This document shows positions 48,921-58,517 of a stretch of 64,000 bases of DNA, piece by piece. Within the stretch, counting starts at the first letter, position 1, and each line of letters begins with the position of its first letter. Below the pieces are notes generated by a model, which saw nothing but the letters and a program-made list of their open reading frames with translations, ran no database searches and was not told the DNA's origin. This DNA is from Photobacterium sp. JCM 19050 (GTDB lineage Bacteria > Pseudomonadota > Gammaproteobacteria > Enterobacterales > Vibrionaceae), in the NCBI GenBank assembly GCA_001310455.1, contig BAXG01000020.1, positions 25,291-89,290 of the forward strand, given 5' to 3'. The position numbers were made by a program, and so were the translations under genes.

Positions 48921-49070
48921 TGCACACTTTTAAATGATATGTTAAAAAGTATGACGCAACACTCATCATGGTTAACAATTCCTTAACTGAACTAACTGAC
49001 ACGTTGAAATACACCTGAAACAAGTTCGCGACCATTTCAACCGATTCAACAAAGAGGCAGGGAAGCACAC

Positions 49071-50162
49071 ATGGCACAAATAAAACTTTCCAATGTAATC
49101 AAGAGATTCGGCACGATTCAGACAATTCACGGCATCGACCTGGATATCGACGTTGGCGAGTTCGTTGTGTTCGTTGGCCCGTCAGGTTGTGGTAAATCCA
49201 CGCTTCTCAGGTTGGTTGCAGGCCTTGAAGAGATCACTGACGGCGTTATTGAAATTGACGGACAGGTTGTTAACGACGTGGAACCGGCAGACCGCGGTGT
49301 TGCCATGGTGTTTCAGTCTTATGCCCTCTACCCTCATATGACCGTGGGTGAAAATATGGGTTTCGGCCTGAAAATGAACGGAGTTCCTCGGGATGAAATC
49401 AACAGCCGTGTAAATGCAGCGGCAAAAACGCTTCAGCTCGAACAGTACCTTGAGAGGAAACCCAAAGCCTTGTCCGGTGGGCAACGACAACGCGTGGCCA
49501 TTGGCCGGGCAATCGTCCGTGATCCTAAAGTTTTCCTTTTTGACGAGCCTCTTTCCAACCTGGATGCGGAACTGCGTGTTGAAATGCGCCTGCAAATTGC
49601 CAAGCTCCACCAGGAGCTGAAAAACACCATGATTTATGTGACGCACGATCAGGTGGAAGCCATGACCCTGGCTGACAAAATCGTTGTCCTCAGGGATGGG
49701 CGCATTGAGCAGGTCGGCTCGCCAATTGATTTGTACCACTCCCCTGCCAATGAGTTTGTCGCCGGATTTATCGGCTCGCCAAAAATGAACTTTGTCCCGG
49801 TACGGGTAACGTCGGTTAACGGTACTTCAGTTCAGGTTATTTTGCCGGATAATCAGGAAATTACGCTGGAAACAAACGGCCGGAAAGTGAATGAAAACGA
49901 TACAATCACGCTGGGCATTCGTCCGGAGCACATTGAGCAGGGCGGAGGCAATGAGGTAACAATTACCGTTCACAGCGAAGTTGTTGAACGTCTCGGCAAC
50001 AGTACCTATCTCTTTGGCCAGTTTGCAGGGAACGACGGGTTCAAGGTACACATCCCCGGAGATACGTTCTTGTCGGCGTATCAGCAAATCGATGTGGGAT
50101 TCAGTTTGGAAAAATGTCATCTCTTTGATGCAGACGGAGTGAGTCTGACCACAAAAGTGTAA
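49071..50162 (+). CDS. Carbohydrate ABC transporter ATPase (MalK/UgpC/MsmX type)
   Basis: A 363-residue cytoplasmic ATPase. It starts MAQIKLSNVIKRFGTIQTIH with GAGG upstream. Walker A is FVGPSGCGKSTLLRLVAGL, Q-loop MVFQSYALYPHM, signature ALSGGQRQRVAIGRAIVRD, Walker B VFLFDEPLSNLDAEL and the switch histidine MIYVTHDQVEAMTL. The C-terminal MalK-type OB/TOBE domain (from about 240) contains IGSPKMNFVPVRV and LGIRPEHIEQGG. It is divergent from the permease operon with a LacI-type operator between, and energises that importer. Confidence 0.94.
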   Translation: MAQIKLSNVIKRFGTIQTIHGIDLDIDVGEFVVFVGPSGCGKSTLLRLVAGLEEITDGVIEIDGQVVNDVEPADRGVAMVFQSYALYPHMTVGENMGFGLKMNGVPRDEINSRVNAAAKTLQLEQYLERKPKALSGGQRQRVAIGRAIVRDPKVFLFDEPLSNLDAELRVEMRLQIAKLHQELKNTMIYVTHDQVEAMTLADKIVVLRDGRIEQVGSPIDLYHSPANEFVAGFIGSPKMNFVPVRVTSVNGTSVQVILPDNQEITLETNGRKVNENDTITLGIRPEHIEQGGGNEVTITVHSEVVERLGNSTYLFGQFAGNDGFKVHIPGDTFLSAYQQIDVGFSLEKCHLFDADGVSLTTKV

Positions 50163-50278
50163 TCGTTTTCCCTTCCGCCTTTATGCAGGTCATAAAAACG
50201 GGAAAATCATCGCTGGCCGGTTTGCTGCACCACGTGAAATAGGCTTTAATATCCTGCTGATATATTCTGGGATAACAT

Positions 50279-51276
50279 ATGGCTACAATCAAAGATGTCG
50301 CACGTATTGCCGGTGTTTCTGTGGCAACGGTTTCACGGGTAATCAACAAATCACCAAAGGCCAGCAAAGCCTCCATTGTCGCCGTTGAAGCCGCCATGGC
50401 GGAAGTTGGTTATCGCCCGAACGCTGCGGCACGTGCATTGGTTAGCCAAAGTTCAAACATCATCGGTGTGACTGTCGGTGATGTTTCTGATCCCTTCTTC
50501 GGCCAGATGGTTAAATCCATTGACGACTGCGTGCGCCCTTCCGGCAAGCATCTGCTTATCGGCAACGGGTACCATGATGCCAACACCGAAAAAGAAGCCA
50601 TCGAACTTCTGATTAACAACCGGGTGGACGGTCTTGTGGTACACGCAAAAAGGCTGAGCGATGACCAGCTGATTGCTTTTGCCAAGGAACAACCGTCCAT
50701 GGTGCTGATAAACCGCCGTATCGACGCTATCAGCAACCGTTGCGTAAGCCTGGACAACTACCGGGGAGCCTATCTCGCCACCGAGCACCTTATCAAAAAT
50801 GGTCACACCCAAATCGGCTATATCTGCTCAGATCACAACATCGAAGACTGCCATTCACGCCGTCAGGGTTATATTGATGCCATGAAAGCTTACAAGCTGG
50901 ACGTAACCGACAACAATATCGCTTACGGAAAACCTGATGAGGAAGGCGGCGAACACGCCATGATATATCTCCTGGGGCGCGGCCTGAACCTGACCGCAGT
51001 GGCTTGTTACAGCGATTCAATGGCAGCGGGTGTGATAGCATCACTTGATGATAACGGCATCCACGTGCCTCTGACGTTTCAGTCATCGGGTTTGATGACG
51101 GCTTGATTGCCAAGTATATCCGCCCTCGCCTGACAACCATACGTTACCCTATCCAACAGATGGCAGAGCAGGCTGTCCACCTCTCTCTTTCACTGGCAAA
51201 AGGCGAAACACCGACCGGGACATTGCAATTTGTCCCCACGCTGGTACGGCGTTACTCCGTTCGCTCTCGCCACTAG
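50279..51276 (+). pseudogene. LacI-family transcriptional regulator, frameshifted
   Basis: About 332 residues when repaired. The N-terminal LacI helix-turn-helix MATIKDVARIAGVSVATVSR and hinge VGYRPNAAARALVSQSS lead to a periplasmic-binding-protein-like effector domain (GVTVGDVSDPFFGQMVKSID, DGLVVHAKRLSDDQ, MVLINRRIDAISNRCVSLDN, IGYICSDHNIEDCHSRRQGY). The frame stops at 51106; one G is missing near 51070, and the correct end is VSVIGFDDGLIAKYIRPRLT, IRYPIQQMAEQAVHLSLSL and FVPTLVRRYSVRSRH. Lying 116 bp after the ATPase gene, it most likely controls the ABC importer through the site at 48907. Closest in style to GalR/CytR. Confidence 0.88.
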
Positions 51277-51317
51277 TCTGGCACCACTCGTTAGTAGTCT
51301 GGTAAAAAGCAAAAAAA

Positions 51318-51338
51318 GCCGCACAAATGCTGTGCGGC
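51318..51338. terminator. Bidirectional terminator between lacI-type gene and MCP
   Basis: 8-bp stem GCCGCACA / TGTGCGGC with a 5-base loop, flanked by an A run (left) and TTGATAG (right), between convergent genes. Confidence 0.7.
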
Positions 51339-51375
51339 CTTGATAGAGATAAAGCGGATAGGTTTTATATCTCAA

Positions 51376-53330
51376 TCATGAAATCGAGAACTTGCCCACG
51401 ATCTGGTTCAGACCGGTTGTGATCTTGCTGAGACCATTCGCCTCAGAGTTCACTGACTCCGCCCCGCTTGCGGTACTACGTGCCAGATGGTTGATCTCTT
51501 CCACGTTAGTGTTGATGTTGGTAACCACCGTATTCTGTTCCTCCGCCGCAACGGCTATCTGGTGGCTCATGTCCCTGATACTCGCCACAGATTCCGTTAT
51601 CGCCTGAAGAGCTTCGCTGGTCTTGTTTGCTTTTTGCGAGGTTTCTGTCGCTTCCTGGACATTCAATCTCATGGAATCGACCGAACGCTTGGACTCTTTC
51701 TGCAAACGTACAATCAGTTCCTGGATCTCTTCCGTACTCTGCTGAGTACGGCTTGCCAGGCTTCGGACCTCATCAGCAACAACGGCAAAGCCTCGACCCT
51801 GCTCGCCGGCTCGTGCAGCCTCAATCGCAGCATTAAGCGCCAACAGGTTAGTCTGCTCAGCAATGCCACGGATAACATCCAGGATACTGCCGACGTTCTC
51901 GGTTTCGCGCTCGAGGTTTTCGATGATATTGCTGACATCACTGATGTTGGTCACCAGTTTATCAATGCTCATTCGGGTATCTTCAAGCACTGCTTGTCCT
52001 TCGCGAACATGACCATCGGCGACATTTGCTACGTCTGAGGCCTGTTGCGAGTTTTTGGCAATATCGTCGACGGTAATGGTCATCTGGTGCATGGCAGAAG
52101 CAGTCTGCGCAAGTTGGTCGGCCTGCGACTCGGAGTTTTGAACCGTGTCTTTGGTGACCGTCACAAGAGTACCGGAAGCCCCATTCAGGCTGTCTGCAGA
52201 CGCTGACAACTGGCCGACGATCTGTCGAAGGCTTGTTGCCATTTCCGCCATCGCGGCATAAATCCCCGTCGCTTTGGACGTATCACCGAACTCCATGGTT
52301 AAATCGCCGCCGGCAATCTTGCGAGCCATCGCTTCGATGTCACGGGGCTCCCCGCCAATCGGTTTGCGAATTGCAGAGGTCACAAGATAACTGAGCACAA
52401 TGCCGGCAATAACTGCAAAAGCACTGACCATGAGCACAAAATCAACGGCTGATTCGCTGTCTGCCTGAGCCTGAGGCCCAACGTGTCCTGCGATGCCTTG
52501 ATTGAGAGGTTATAGTCGGTCAGGATCTTGGTAACTTTCGGGCCGACTACATCCAACGTGCCAGAAATGCGTGCGTTCCGGTCACGAATAATGTCGGCGA
52601 CCTGGGTCAGGGCGCTGATATAGGTGTCGTGCGCTTTTTCGAACTTGGAACCTTTGTCATTTCGCTCGGAAATATTCATACCGCTTAGCAGGGTGTTGAG
52701 CGGTGTTTCTACGGCTTTGAGCTCTTGCATTGCGCGCTCAAAGTCGGACTCAGCATTGGTTATCAGATATTTTGCGGCGAATAACCGACCTAGCAACAGC
52801 TTTTCCTGAACGCGTGAAGCATAGAAAACGGTTTGATCATCACCTTTATCATGGGCGCTTTGAATGATTTCCGTCATCAACCGACGCATTGCCAGGCCAT
52901 TTGGGTCTAGGTCACCTTTAACGACGTCGTTTCGCCTGGCAAAATCTTGCACGACGTTTTCAAAGGCACTGTTATATTGCTGTACGCCCTCAAGCGCTTC
53001 GGCAAGCATCGCAACGCGAGCGGAATCTTGCTCGTTGCTCTGCATTCCGTTTATTAGTTCATTAATGGATGTGTACTTGTCCTTAAACTTGTCGATTTGC
53101 TCAGGTGCCTGCGTTTTGAGGAACTTCAGAACATCTAACCGGGCTCCCAGCAAGGCAGATTGAGCTGCACTGGATTGGTTTGAGCTTCGCGCCAAACCCC
53201 GGTATTCGGTGAAATTATCGTATCCTCCAGAAAGTCCACGGAATCCAACGATTGCCACAACTAACAACAGACCAATTACTGCAGCAAATGAAAAGGTCAA
53301 CTGCTGAGCCAATTTGAATTTTGATAACAT
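51376..53330 (-). pseudogene. Membrane methyl-accepting chemotaxis protein, one frameshift
   Basis: A chemoreceptor of about 652 residues when repaired. It starts MLSKFKLAQQLTFSFAAVIG (TM1 about 11-32), then a long helical periplasmic domain (residues about 35-290, QSALLGARLDVLKFLKTQAP, ARVAMLAEALEGVQQYNSAF) resembling the HBM-type double four-helix sensor. A break at about 52475 (one C lost from GGGCCC) precedes TM2 ([20 protein letters not shown]), HAMP ([20 protein letters not shown]) and a standard signalling domain with the tip [20 protein letters not shown]. No tethering pentapeptide. Promoter region 53331-53598 is gene-free. Confidence 0.9.
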
Positions 53331-53598
53331 TCTCGCGCTCCCTAATAATCCCGCACTGCAACAACTTGCTTACATTCGGTTGTTTAACATCTAGCCTACT
53401 AACGAGATTAATGCCATAAATATGGCTCACTTTTTATCCATGCTTTTTATATGGTTATAGGGCATAAATCTCCCCCGACTGCTGGATAAAGGCTTTCTTA
53501 AACTTGTCCCTCCACTGTTCCAGTTTTGTACCATCTATGTAATTCTTGGCTTACGCGGCAAACGTCTATGTGTCATATTTGAAACAAATGGTTGGTTC

Positions 53599-54490
53599 AT
53601 GCAGGAAAAAATTCAAACTCGCGATAATAATGAGACCCTGAAACGCAAAGGACTGATCATCACCTCAACCGGTGTTGCGATTCTCAGTTTCGACAGCCTG
53701 TTGATTCGCCTTATCGAAGCCACCGAGTGGACTCTGTTGTTCTGGCGGGGCATTTTGCCGGCGGTAATTATTTTCACTTATCTCGCAGTATCGTCACCCG
53801 GGCTGCTGGCAAACCAATTGCGACAGCCATCAAAAACCATGCTTGCAGCCGGAGCCTTGTATTCGGTTTCCACCATCTTCTTTGTTTTATCAATCCTTCA
53901 CACCCAGGTTGCCAGCACGCTTGTCATTATTAACACAGCCCCGTTGGTCACTATGGTGATGGCGTTTTCCTGCTCAAAGAGCGCATCCAGAAAAAAACAT
54001 TGATTGCGATTCTCGTTGCACTGTCCGGGGTATGGTTGGTATTCGCCGCCGGGATGGAAGGGGGTGAACTCGAAGGGAATATGTACGCTGTGGGGACGGC
54101 ATTCGCACTGTCCACCTATTTTGTCCTGTTACGCAAAGCTCGGGGTCAAAACGCCTCTATCGCACTTGCGACCGGAGGAGCAATCACGGCGGTTATTTCA
54201 CTTTTGATGGGGGCGGAGCCTTTATCGGCCAGCGCAGCAGACGCTTTGTATATATTCTTGCTGTGCGGGATGGTTGTGCCTATCGCGTTTTTAATGATTT
54301 CGCGAGGCCCGAAATACCTCCCGGCAGCAGAAGCAAACCTGATAATGCTTTTGGAAGCTATTCTCGGGCCGCTGTTTGTTTGGGTTGGGTTGGGGGAAGT
54401 ACCTTCAGGCCCGGTAGTGTTGGGGGGATTATTATTCTGGCGGCATTAGCTGGAAACGCACTCTGGGGGTTTAAACAGTCCAGACGCTAA
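53599..54490 (+). pseudogene. DMT-superfamily transporter (EamA domain), two frameshifts
   Basis: An inner-membrane protein of about 297 residues when repaired, with ten predicted helices. GLIITSTGVAILSFDSLLIR, WTLLFWRGILPAVIIFTYLA and STLVIINTAPLVTMVMAFF are in the first repeat. One T is lost at about 53970, then LLKERIQKKTLIAILVALSG, GNMYAVGTAFALSTYFVLLR and PAAEANLIMLLEAILGPLFV follow; one G is lost from a G run at about 54427, then IIILAALAGNALWGFKQSRR ends the protein. Substrate unknown. Its stop codon abuts that of the convergent response-regulator gene (54490/54491) with no terminator between. Confidence 0.88.
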
Positions 54491-54883
54491 TCATTCAGCC
54501 AAATGTTCATTGCCCGGTGTGTGGCTCAGCATGTCAACCAACTGCGTCACTTTATCAAGCGTTGCTGGTTTAACCAGGTAACCCAATGGCCGGTAGGCAA
54601 TCACTTTTTTAACCGCTTCTTTTGAGCTGTCGCCGGTCACAATAACAACAGGAAGCTTGGGACGTTTTTTGCGGATGTAAGCAAGCACACCAATCCCATC
54701 ATGGTGGTCGTTGAGATTCAGATCCAGGAAAACACAGTCAATGTGGTTTTTCAGCAACGCTACCATCGCAGATTCTACATTCAACGCTATCAACGAATTC
54801 TGACCCGGCACAGCATCGCTGAGGTGCTTCTCAAGCGCCAACGCCATAGCATAACTGTCTTCAACGATTAAAAACTGACTCAT
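54491..54883 (-). CDS. Single-domain response regulator (CheY-like receiver)
   Basis: A 130-residue protein consisting only of a receiver domain. It starts MSQFLIVEDSYAMALALEKH with the acidic pair (ED) at residues 8-9. The phosphoacceptor aspartate is in CVFLDLNLNDHHDGIGVLAY (about 53), the switch threonine in PVVIVTGDSSKEAVKK and the lysine in GYLVKPATLDKV. No output domain. The asparagine-rich loop after the phosphosite and its setting among MCP genes suggest an adaptor role in phosphorelay or chemotaxis, not proven. Confidence 0.88.
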   Translation of the reverse strand: MSQFLIVEDSYAMALALEKHLSDAVPGQNSLIALNVESAMVALLKNHIDCVFLDLNLNDHHDGIGVLAYIRKKRPKLPVVIVTGDSSKEAVKKVIAYRPLGYLVKPATLDKVTQLVDMLSHTPGNEHLAE

Positions 54884-55261
54884 TTAACCCCATGGCCTGC
54901 CAGAATAACAAACTGTTCTCGCCTGTATTTCTTCTTTCTTACTCTGGGCACTTTTGTCTCTACACAGATTATTTTTAGCAGACAACCGCCTGTCATGTTC
55001 AGTTAATCAGACTTAAAAATCCAGAATAACGTATAGATCACAGTTAATTACTGCCCATTCCAGACAGGCTCCGACGCGCATTGAAAATACGCATTTATAT
55101 ACATAAAAATATTAAATTAATGAATTTAGTATCATATTCATTTTTTTGATCTTACTTGAATATCTACGTATTCATTTCGAGATTACACACAGAAAACCCT
55201 GCTTTTATATATGCTTGATTTGAGGAAAACACTTTGCGTTGACCAAAAATGGAGTTTAACA
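54884..55261. other. AT-rich intergenic region
   Basis: About 380 bp between the divergent response-regulator and SRPBCC genes, AT-rich toward the right. No gene is seen; the promoters of both genes must lie here. Confidence 0.45.
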
Positions 55262-55795
55262 ATGAAGGCAGTAAAAACTATTTCTATCCGACATTGGCTC
55301 AAAAGAAAAATTGCATTTTTATTCACTGGAATCGTATTTACCTTTCCTGTATTCGCCGGGGATATTTCTGTCTCTGAATCCGTTGAGCTGGACGTCAAAC
55401 CAGCCGGACTTTGGGCATTTATCGGTGAATACAATTCCCTTTACCGGTGGCATCCCAACGTAAAATCCAGTGTTCTGGTAGGTGACGGAACCCGGCAAGG
55501 TGATATGCGCCTTCTGATTTTGCTGGATGGAACGGTCATACCTAACGAGCTGGTAGAGATGGACAACCAGAAGATGTCCTATACGTACAAATCCCTTAGC
55601 TCAACTATGCCGATCACAGACTATGTAGGCACCGTCAGTGTTTCAGAAAATGCTAAGGGTGGATCTACGCTTACCTGGGTCTCGACATTCAATGCAAACG
55701 AGGGGGTTAAACCAGAAGACGCTCAAAAACTTGTTATTGATATTTACTGGGCAGGCTACAACTACCTCAAAGAGCTCTTTCATAAAAACAACTGA
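55262..55795 (+). CDS. Exported SRPBCC-fold protein
   Basis: A 177-residue protein. The ATG at 55262 (GGAG upstream) gives MKAVKTISIRHWLKRKIAFL and a hydrophobic FTGIVFTFPVFAG signal peptide. The mature domain has the START/polyketide-cyclase pattern: SVELDVKPAGLWAFIGEYNS, LYRWHPNVKSSVLVGDGTRQ, GDMRLLILLDGTVIPNELVE and a long C-terminal helix AQKLVIDIYWAGYNYLKELF. Such folds bind hydrophobic ligands; periplasmic ones are uncommon. Ligand unknown. First of a group with the ABM-like and WYL genes. Confidence 0.75.
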   Translation: MKAVKTISIRHWLKRKIAFLFTGIVFTFPVFAGDISVSESVELDVKPAGLWAFIGEYNSLYRWHPNVKSSVLVGDGTRQGDMRLLILLDGTVIPNELVEMDNQKMSYTYKSLSSTMPITDYVGTVSVSENAKGGSTLTWVSTFNANEGVKPEDAQKLVIDIYWAGYNYLKELFHKNN

Positions 55796-55819
55796 CCGGT
55801 TGCGTGAACAACGACATAG

Positions 55820-55844
55820 GGAAAGCCTGATACCCAGGCTTTCC
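55820..55844 (+). terminator. Hairpin after the SRPBCC gene
   Basis: Stem GGAAAGCCT / AGGCTTTCC with a 7-base loop, followed by TATTTA; 25 bp after the stop. A second perfect hairpin, CTCCTGACA / TGTCAGGAG, lies at 55861-55884 without a T tract. Confidence 0.55.
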
Positions 55845-55932
55845 TATTTACAGTTCAAGTCTCCTGACACCATGTTGTCAGGAGGGGTACGTCACACTGA
55901 GCTCGTTATTAAACAGCAAAGAGGATACCCAA

Positions 55933-56256
55933 ATGGAAATGGTTCACAGCAATCAGGAAACCATCCTGTTTCGTGTAAAGTCCGGCACCACACCACAACA
56001 GGTGGAATTCAGTAACGAAAGCGTCAATCATTGGCTCAAGTCACGGGAAGGTTTTATTTACCGTTCTTTATCCCATGACCCACAAAAAGATTTGTGGATA
56101 GACACCATTTACTGGCAAAGCGAGGCGATGGCCAGAAAAGCCGGGGAAGCTTTTATGGGAGCGCCAGAAACCGCTGACTACATAGGACTGATAGAAGAAG
56201 GGAGCGTCAACATCTACCATGCAGATATCCACCTGGACTTATCCAACTGCGGATAA
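55933..56256 (+). CDS. Small dimeric alpha-beta-barrel-like protein (ABM type)
   Basis: A 107-residue protein starting MEMVHSNQETILFRVKSGTT. FSNESVNHWLKSREGFIYRS, LWIDTIYWQSEAMARKAGEA and GLIEEGSVNIYHADIHLDL fit the ferredoxin-like dimeric barrel of antibiotic-biosynthesis-monooxygenase-related proteins. It ends three bases before the WYL regulator gene, so the two are co-transcribed. This pairing suggests the regulator senses or controls the same small molecule. Catalytic role not established. Confidence 0.65.
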   Translation: MEMVHSNQETILFRVKSGTTPQQVEFSNESVNHWLKSREGFIYRSLSHDPQKDLWIDTIYWQSEAMARKAGEAFMGAPETADYIGLIEEGSVNIYHADIHLDLSNCG

Positions 56257-56259
56257 TAC

Positions 56260-56945
56260 ATGAGAAAAGCTGAGCGACTGTTCCAGATACTCACTATATT
56301 GCGAGCCCGAAGAACGGCGATCACAGCCGCCAAACTGGCAGAAATTTTAGAAGTATCAGAGCGAACGATTTACCGGGACGTACAGGCACTAATTGTTAAT
56401 GGCGTCCCGGTTGATGGTGAAGCCGGCATCGGCTACTACCTCCGGCCCGGCTTTTACCTGCCTCCACTAAGTTTTACCCCTGACGAACTCCAGGCACTGT
56501 TAATGGGATGCAAGATGGCACAAGCCTGGAGTGACCCGGCGCTCGCATCCGCATCTCTGAGCGCTGAAAACAAAGTGCGGGCAACACTTCCGGACGCTCT
56601 GATTCGTCAGGCAGACAACTACCATTTGTTGTGCCGCATACCCATATTCAGTCAGAAATAAGCCGAATAACCGGTGAACTCCGGGAAGCTTGCCTCAAAA
56701 ACCAGGTTACCCATATTACGTATACCACTGCGGATGATATCTCTTCCCAAAGAGATATCGAGCCCATTTGCCTCGTATATTGGGGAAAAATTTGGACGTT
56801 GCTTGCGTGGTGCCGGTTACGGGATGATTACAGGAACTTTCGGGTCGATCGTATTAAAACACTCTCTACAACCGGAGAGAAATACTCGCCATCTAACGAA
56901 AAAACCCTTCAACATTTTCTCAAGACCCAGGGATGCAGCACGTAG
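56260..56945 (+). pseudogene. YafY-type regulator (HTH_11 plus WYL domain), frameshifted
   Basis: About 229 residues when repaired. MRKAERLFQILTILRARRTA, ITAAKLAEILEVSERTIYRD and DGEAGIGYYLRPGFYLPPLS give the HTH_11 domain and linker. One base is missing near 56632, after ADNYHLL; the next frame continues THIQSEISRITGELREACLK, HITYTTADDISSQRDIEPIC and WTLLAWCRLRDDYRNFRVDR, the WYL domain. WYL regulators bind nucleotides or small ligands. It is coupled to the ABM-like gene upstream (3 bp). Confidence 0.85.
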
Positions 56946-57110
56946 TCTGACCCGCTGAAAAAAAACTGTTTTATAAAAACCACAAACCGAAATAACGTAA
57001 TACAAAAGATTCAAAATTTATTGTTTCGTTACAATATGAGAATTTTGTCTAAACTTGTTAAAAAAGCAATTCGATTCACTGGTATCGGTTGTATTTAGGG
57101 AGCTTTTTTA

Positions 57111-58427
57111 ATGCTTGCAAAATTCTTTGGCCGTGCGAAGACCGAAAACAGCAACTCAGATTCTCCAAACGCGTGTACCGATACAGATCGAATCAAAGCG
57201 TTGAAAACTTGTGTCGCCACGATTGAGTTTCTGCCGGACGGAACCATCCTTGATGCGAATGATCTTTTTCTTGGTGTGGCCGGATACACTCTTGCTGAGG
57301 TAAAAGGCAAACATCACCGGATGTTCTGCTGTGAAGAATATGCCGGCACACCGGAATATGCTGAGTTTTGGCGCAAACTTGCGAGAGGGGAAAGCCAGTC
57401 AGGCTTTTTCCAAAGAAAAAACAAAGCCGGTGATGATGTCTGGCTGGAAGCTACCTATTTTCCTATTCGGGATAACTCCGGCAAGGTTGTCAGTGTGATG
57501 AAAACAGCCAGTGACGTAACCTCCCAGAAGACCAAGCTTGACAGCCAAAGCGCTATATTCGAAGCCCTCGACCGTTCTACCGCCATTATTGAATTCCACC
57601 CTGACGGTACCATCATTCAGGCAAATGAAAACTTTACCAATGCTGTTGGTTACAGCTTGGATGAGATCCAGGGCCAACACCATAAAATGTTTTGTCACCC
57701 TGAATTTTATGAAGAAAACCCGAATTTTTGGCGTGAACTCGAGAGTGGAGATATCAAATCGGGCCTGTTCAAGCGCCAGAATAAAGCCGGTGAGACAATG
57801 TGGCTGGAAGCCTCCTACAACCCGATAAAAGATGACTGTGGCAACGTCACCAAAGTCGTGAAATTTGCCAGCGACATTACGGCCCGAATCCTGCGGCAAC
57901 AACGTGTACAGGAAGCTTCCGAAGTTGCCCACAGCACCTCTGTGGAGACATCCAGAATGGCCGAAGACGGGGCTGACTCCTTAAACCGGATTGTAGATAT
58001 ATCCCAAAACATATCGCGTAACGTCGCCTCTGCATCTGACCTCATGCTGGAGCTCAACAAACAATCCGATGAAATAAGCGAAATCGTGACAACCATCGGC
58101 AAGATTGCCGACCAAACAAACCTCCTGGCGCTTAATGCAGCAATTGAGGCTGCCCGTGCTGGTGATCATGGACGCGGTTTCGCCGTGGTCGCCGACGAAG
58201 TCAGGCAACTGGCTGCGAATACCAGCACATCAACGGTTGAAATCGAGAATATCGTTAAACGAAACAGCCAGCTTACTCAGGAAAGCAAAACCGGGATGGA
58301 AAGTATCAGTAAGCTCGCCAACGAATGTAACGAACAAATTGCTGCGGCGCAGTCAGTCATGGGTGACATCCGTCAGGGTGCGGAAAACGTCTCCCGTACA
58401 GTTTCCGAACTCAAGCAGTCCGGCTAA
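57111..58427 (+). CDS. Soluble PAS-PAS chemotaxis transducer (BdlA-like)
   Basis: A 438-residue cytoplasmic MCP without transmembrane segments. Two PAS domains occupy about residues 30-145 and 150-265: [20 protein letters not shown] with GKHHRMFC, and [20 protein letters not shown] with GQHHKMFC; each ends in a vWLEA-Y-PI-D segment. The signalling part starts about 290 and has the tip [20 protein letters not shown]. In length and layout it resembles P. aeruginosa BdlA, a biofilm-dispersal sensor, and energy-taxis transducers. PAS domains of this type may hold flavin or heme; the cofactor is not readable here. Intact frame. Followed by a four-PAS transducer. Confidence 0.88.
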   Translation: MLAKFFGRAKTENSNSDSPNACTDTDRIKALKTCVATIEFLPDGTILDANDLFLGVAGYTLAEVKGKHHRMFCCEEYAGTPEYAEFWRKLARGESQSGFFQRKNKAGDDVWLEATYFPIRDNSGKVVSVMKTASDVTSQKTKLDSQSAIFEALDRSTAIIEFHPDGTIIQANENFTNAVGYSLDEIQGQHHKMFCHPEFYEENPNFWRELESGDIKSGLFKRQNKAGETMWLEASYNPIKDDCGNVTKVVKFASDITARILRQQRVQEASEVAHSTSVETSRMAEDGADSLNRIVDISQNISRNVASASDLMLELNKQSDEISEIVTTIGKIADQTNLLALNAAIEAARAGDHGRGFAVVADEVRQLAANTSTSTVEIENIVKRNSQLTQESKTGMESISKLANECNEQIAAAQSVMGDIRQGAENVSRTVSELKQSG

Positions 58428-58517
58428 TACAAAAATAAATATCAAACACGTAAATCAACGAAACGTAGGCTAAAACACAACAATTATCAGGGTTAAACGG
58501 AACGAGGTGTAGACACC

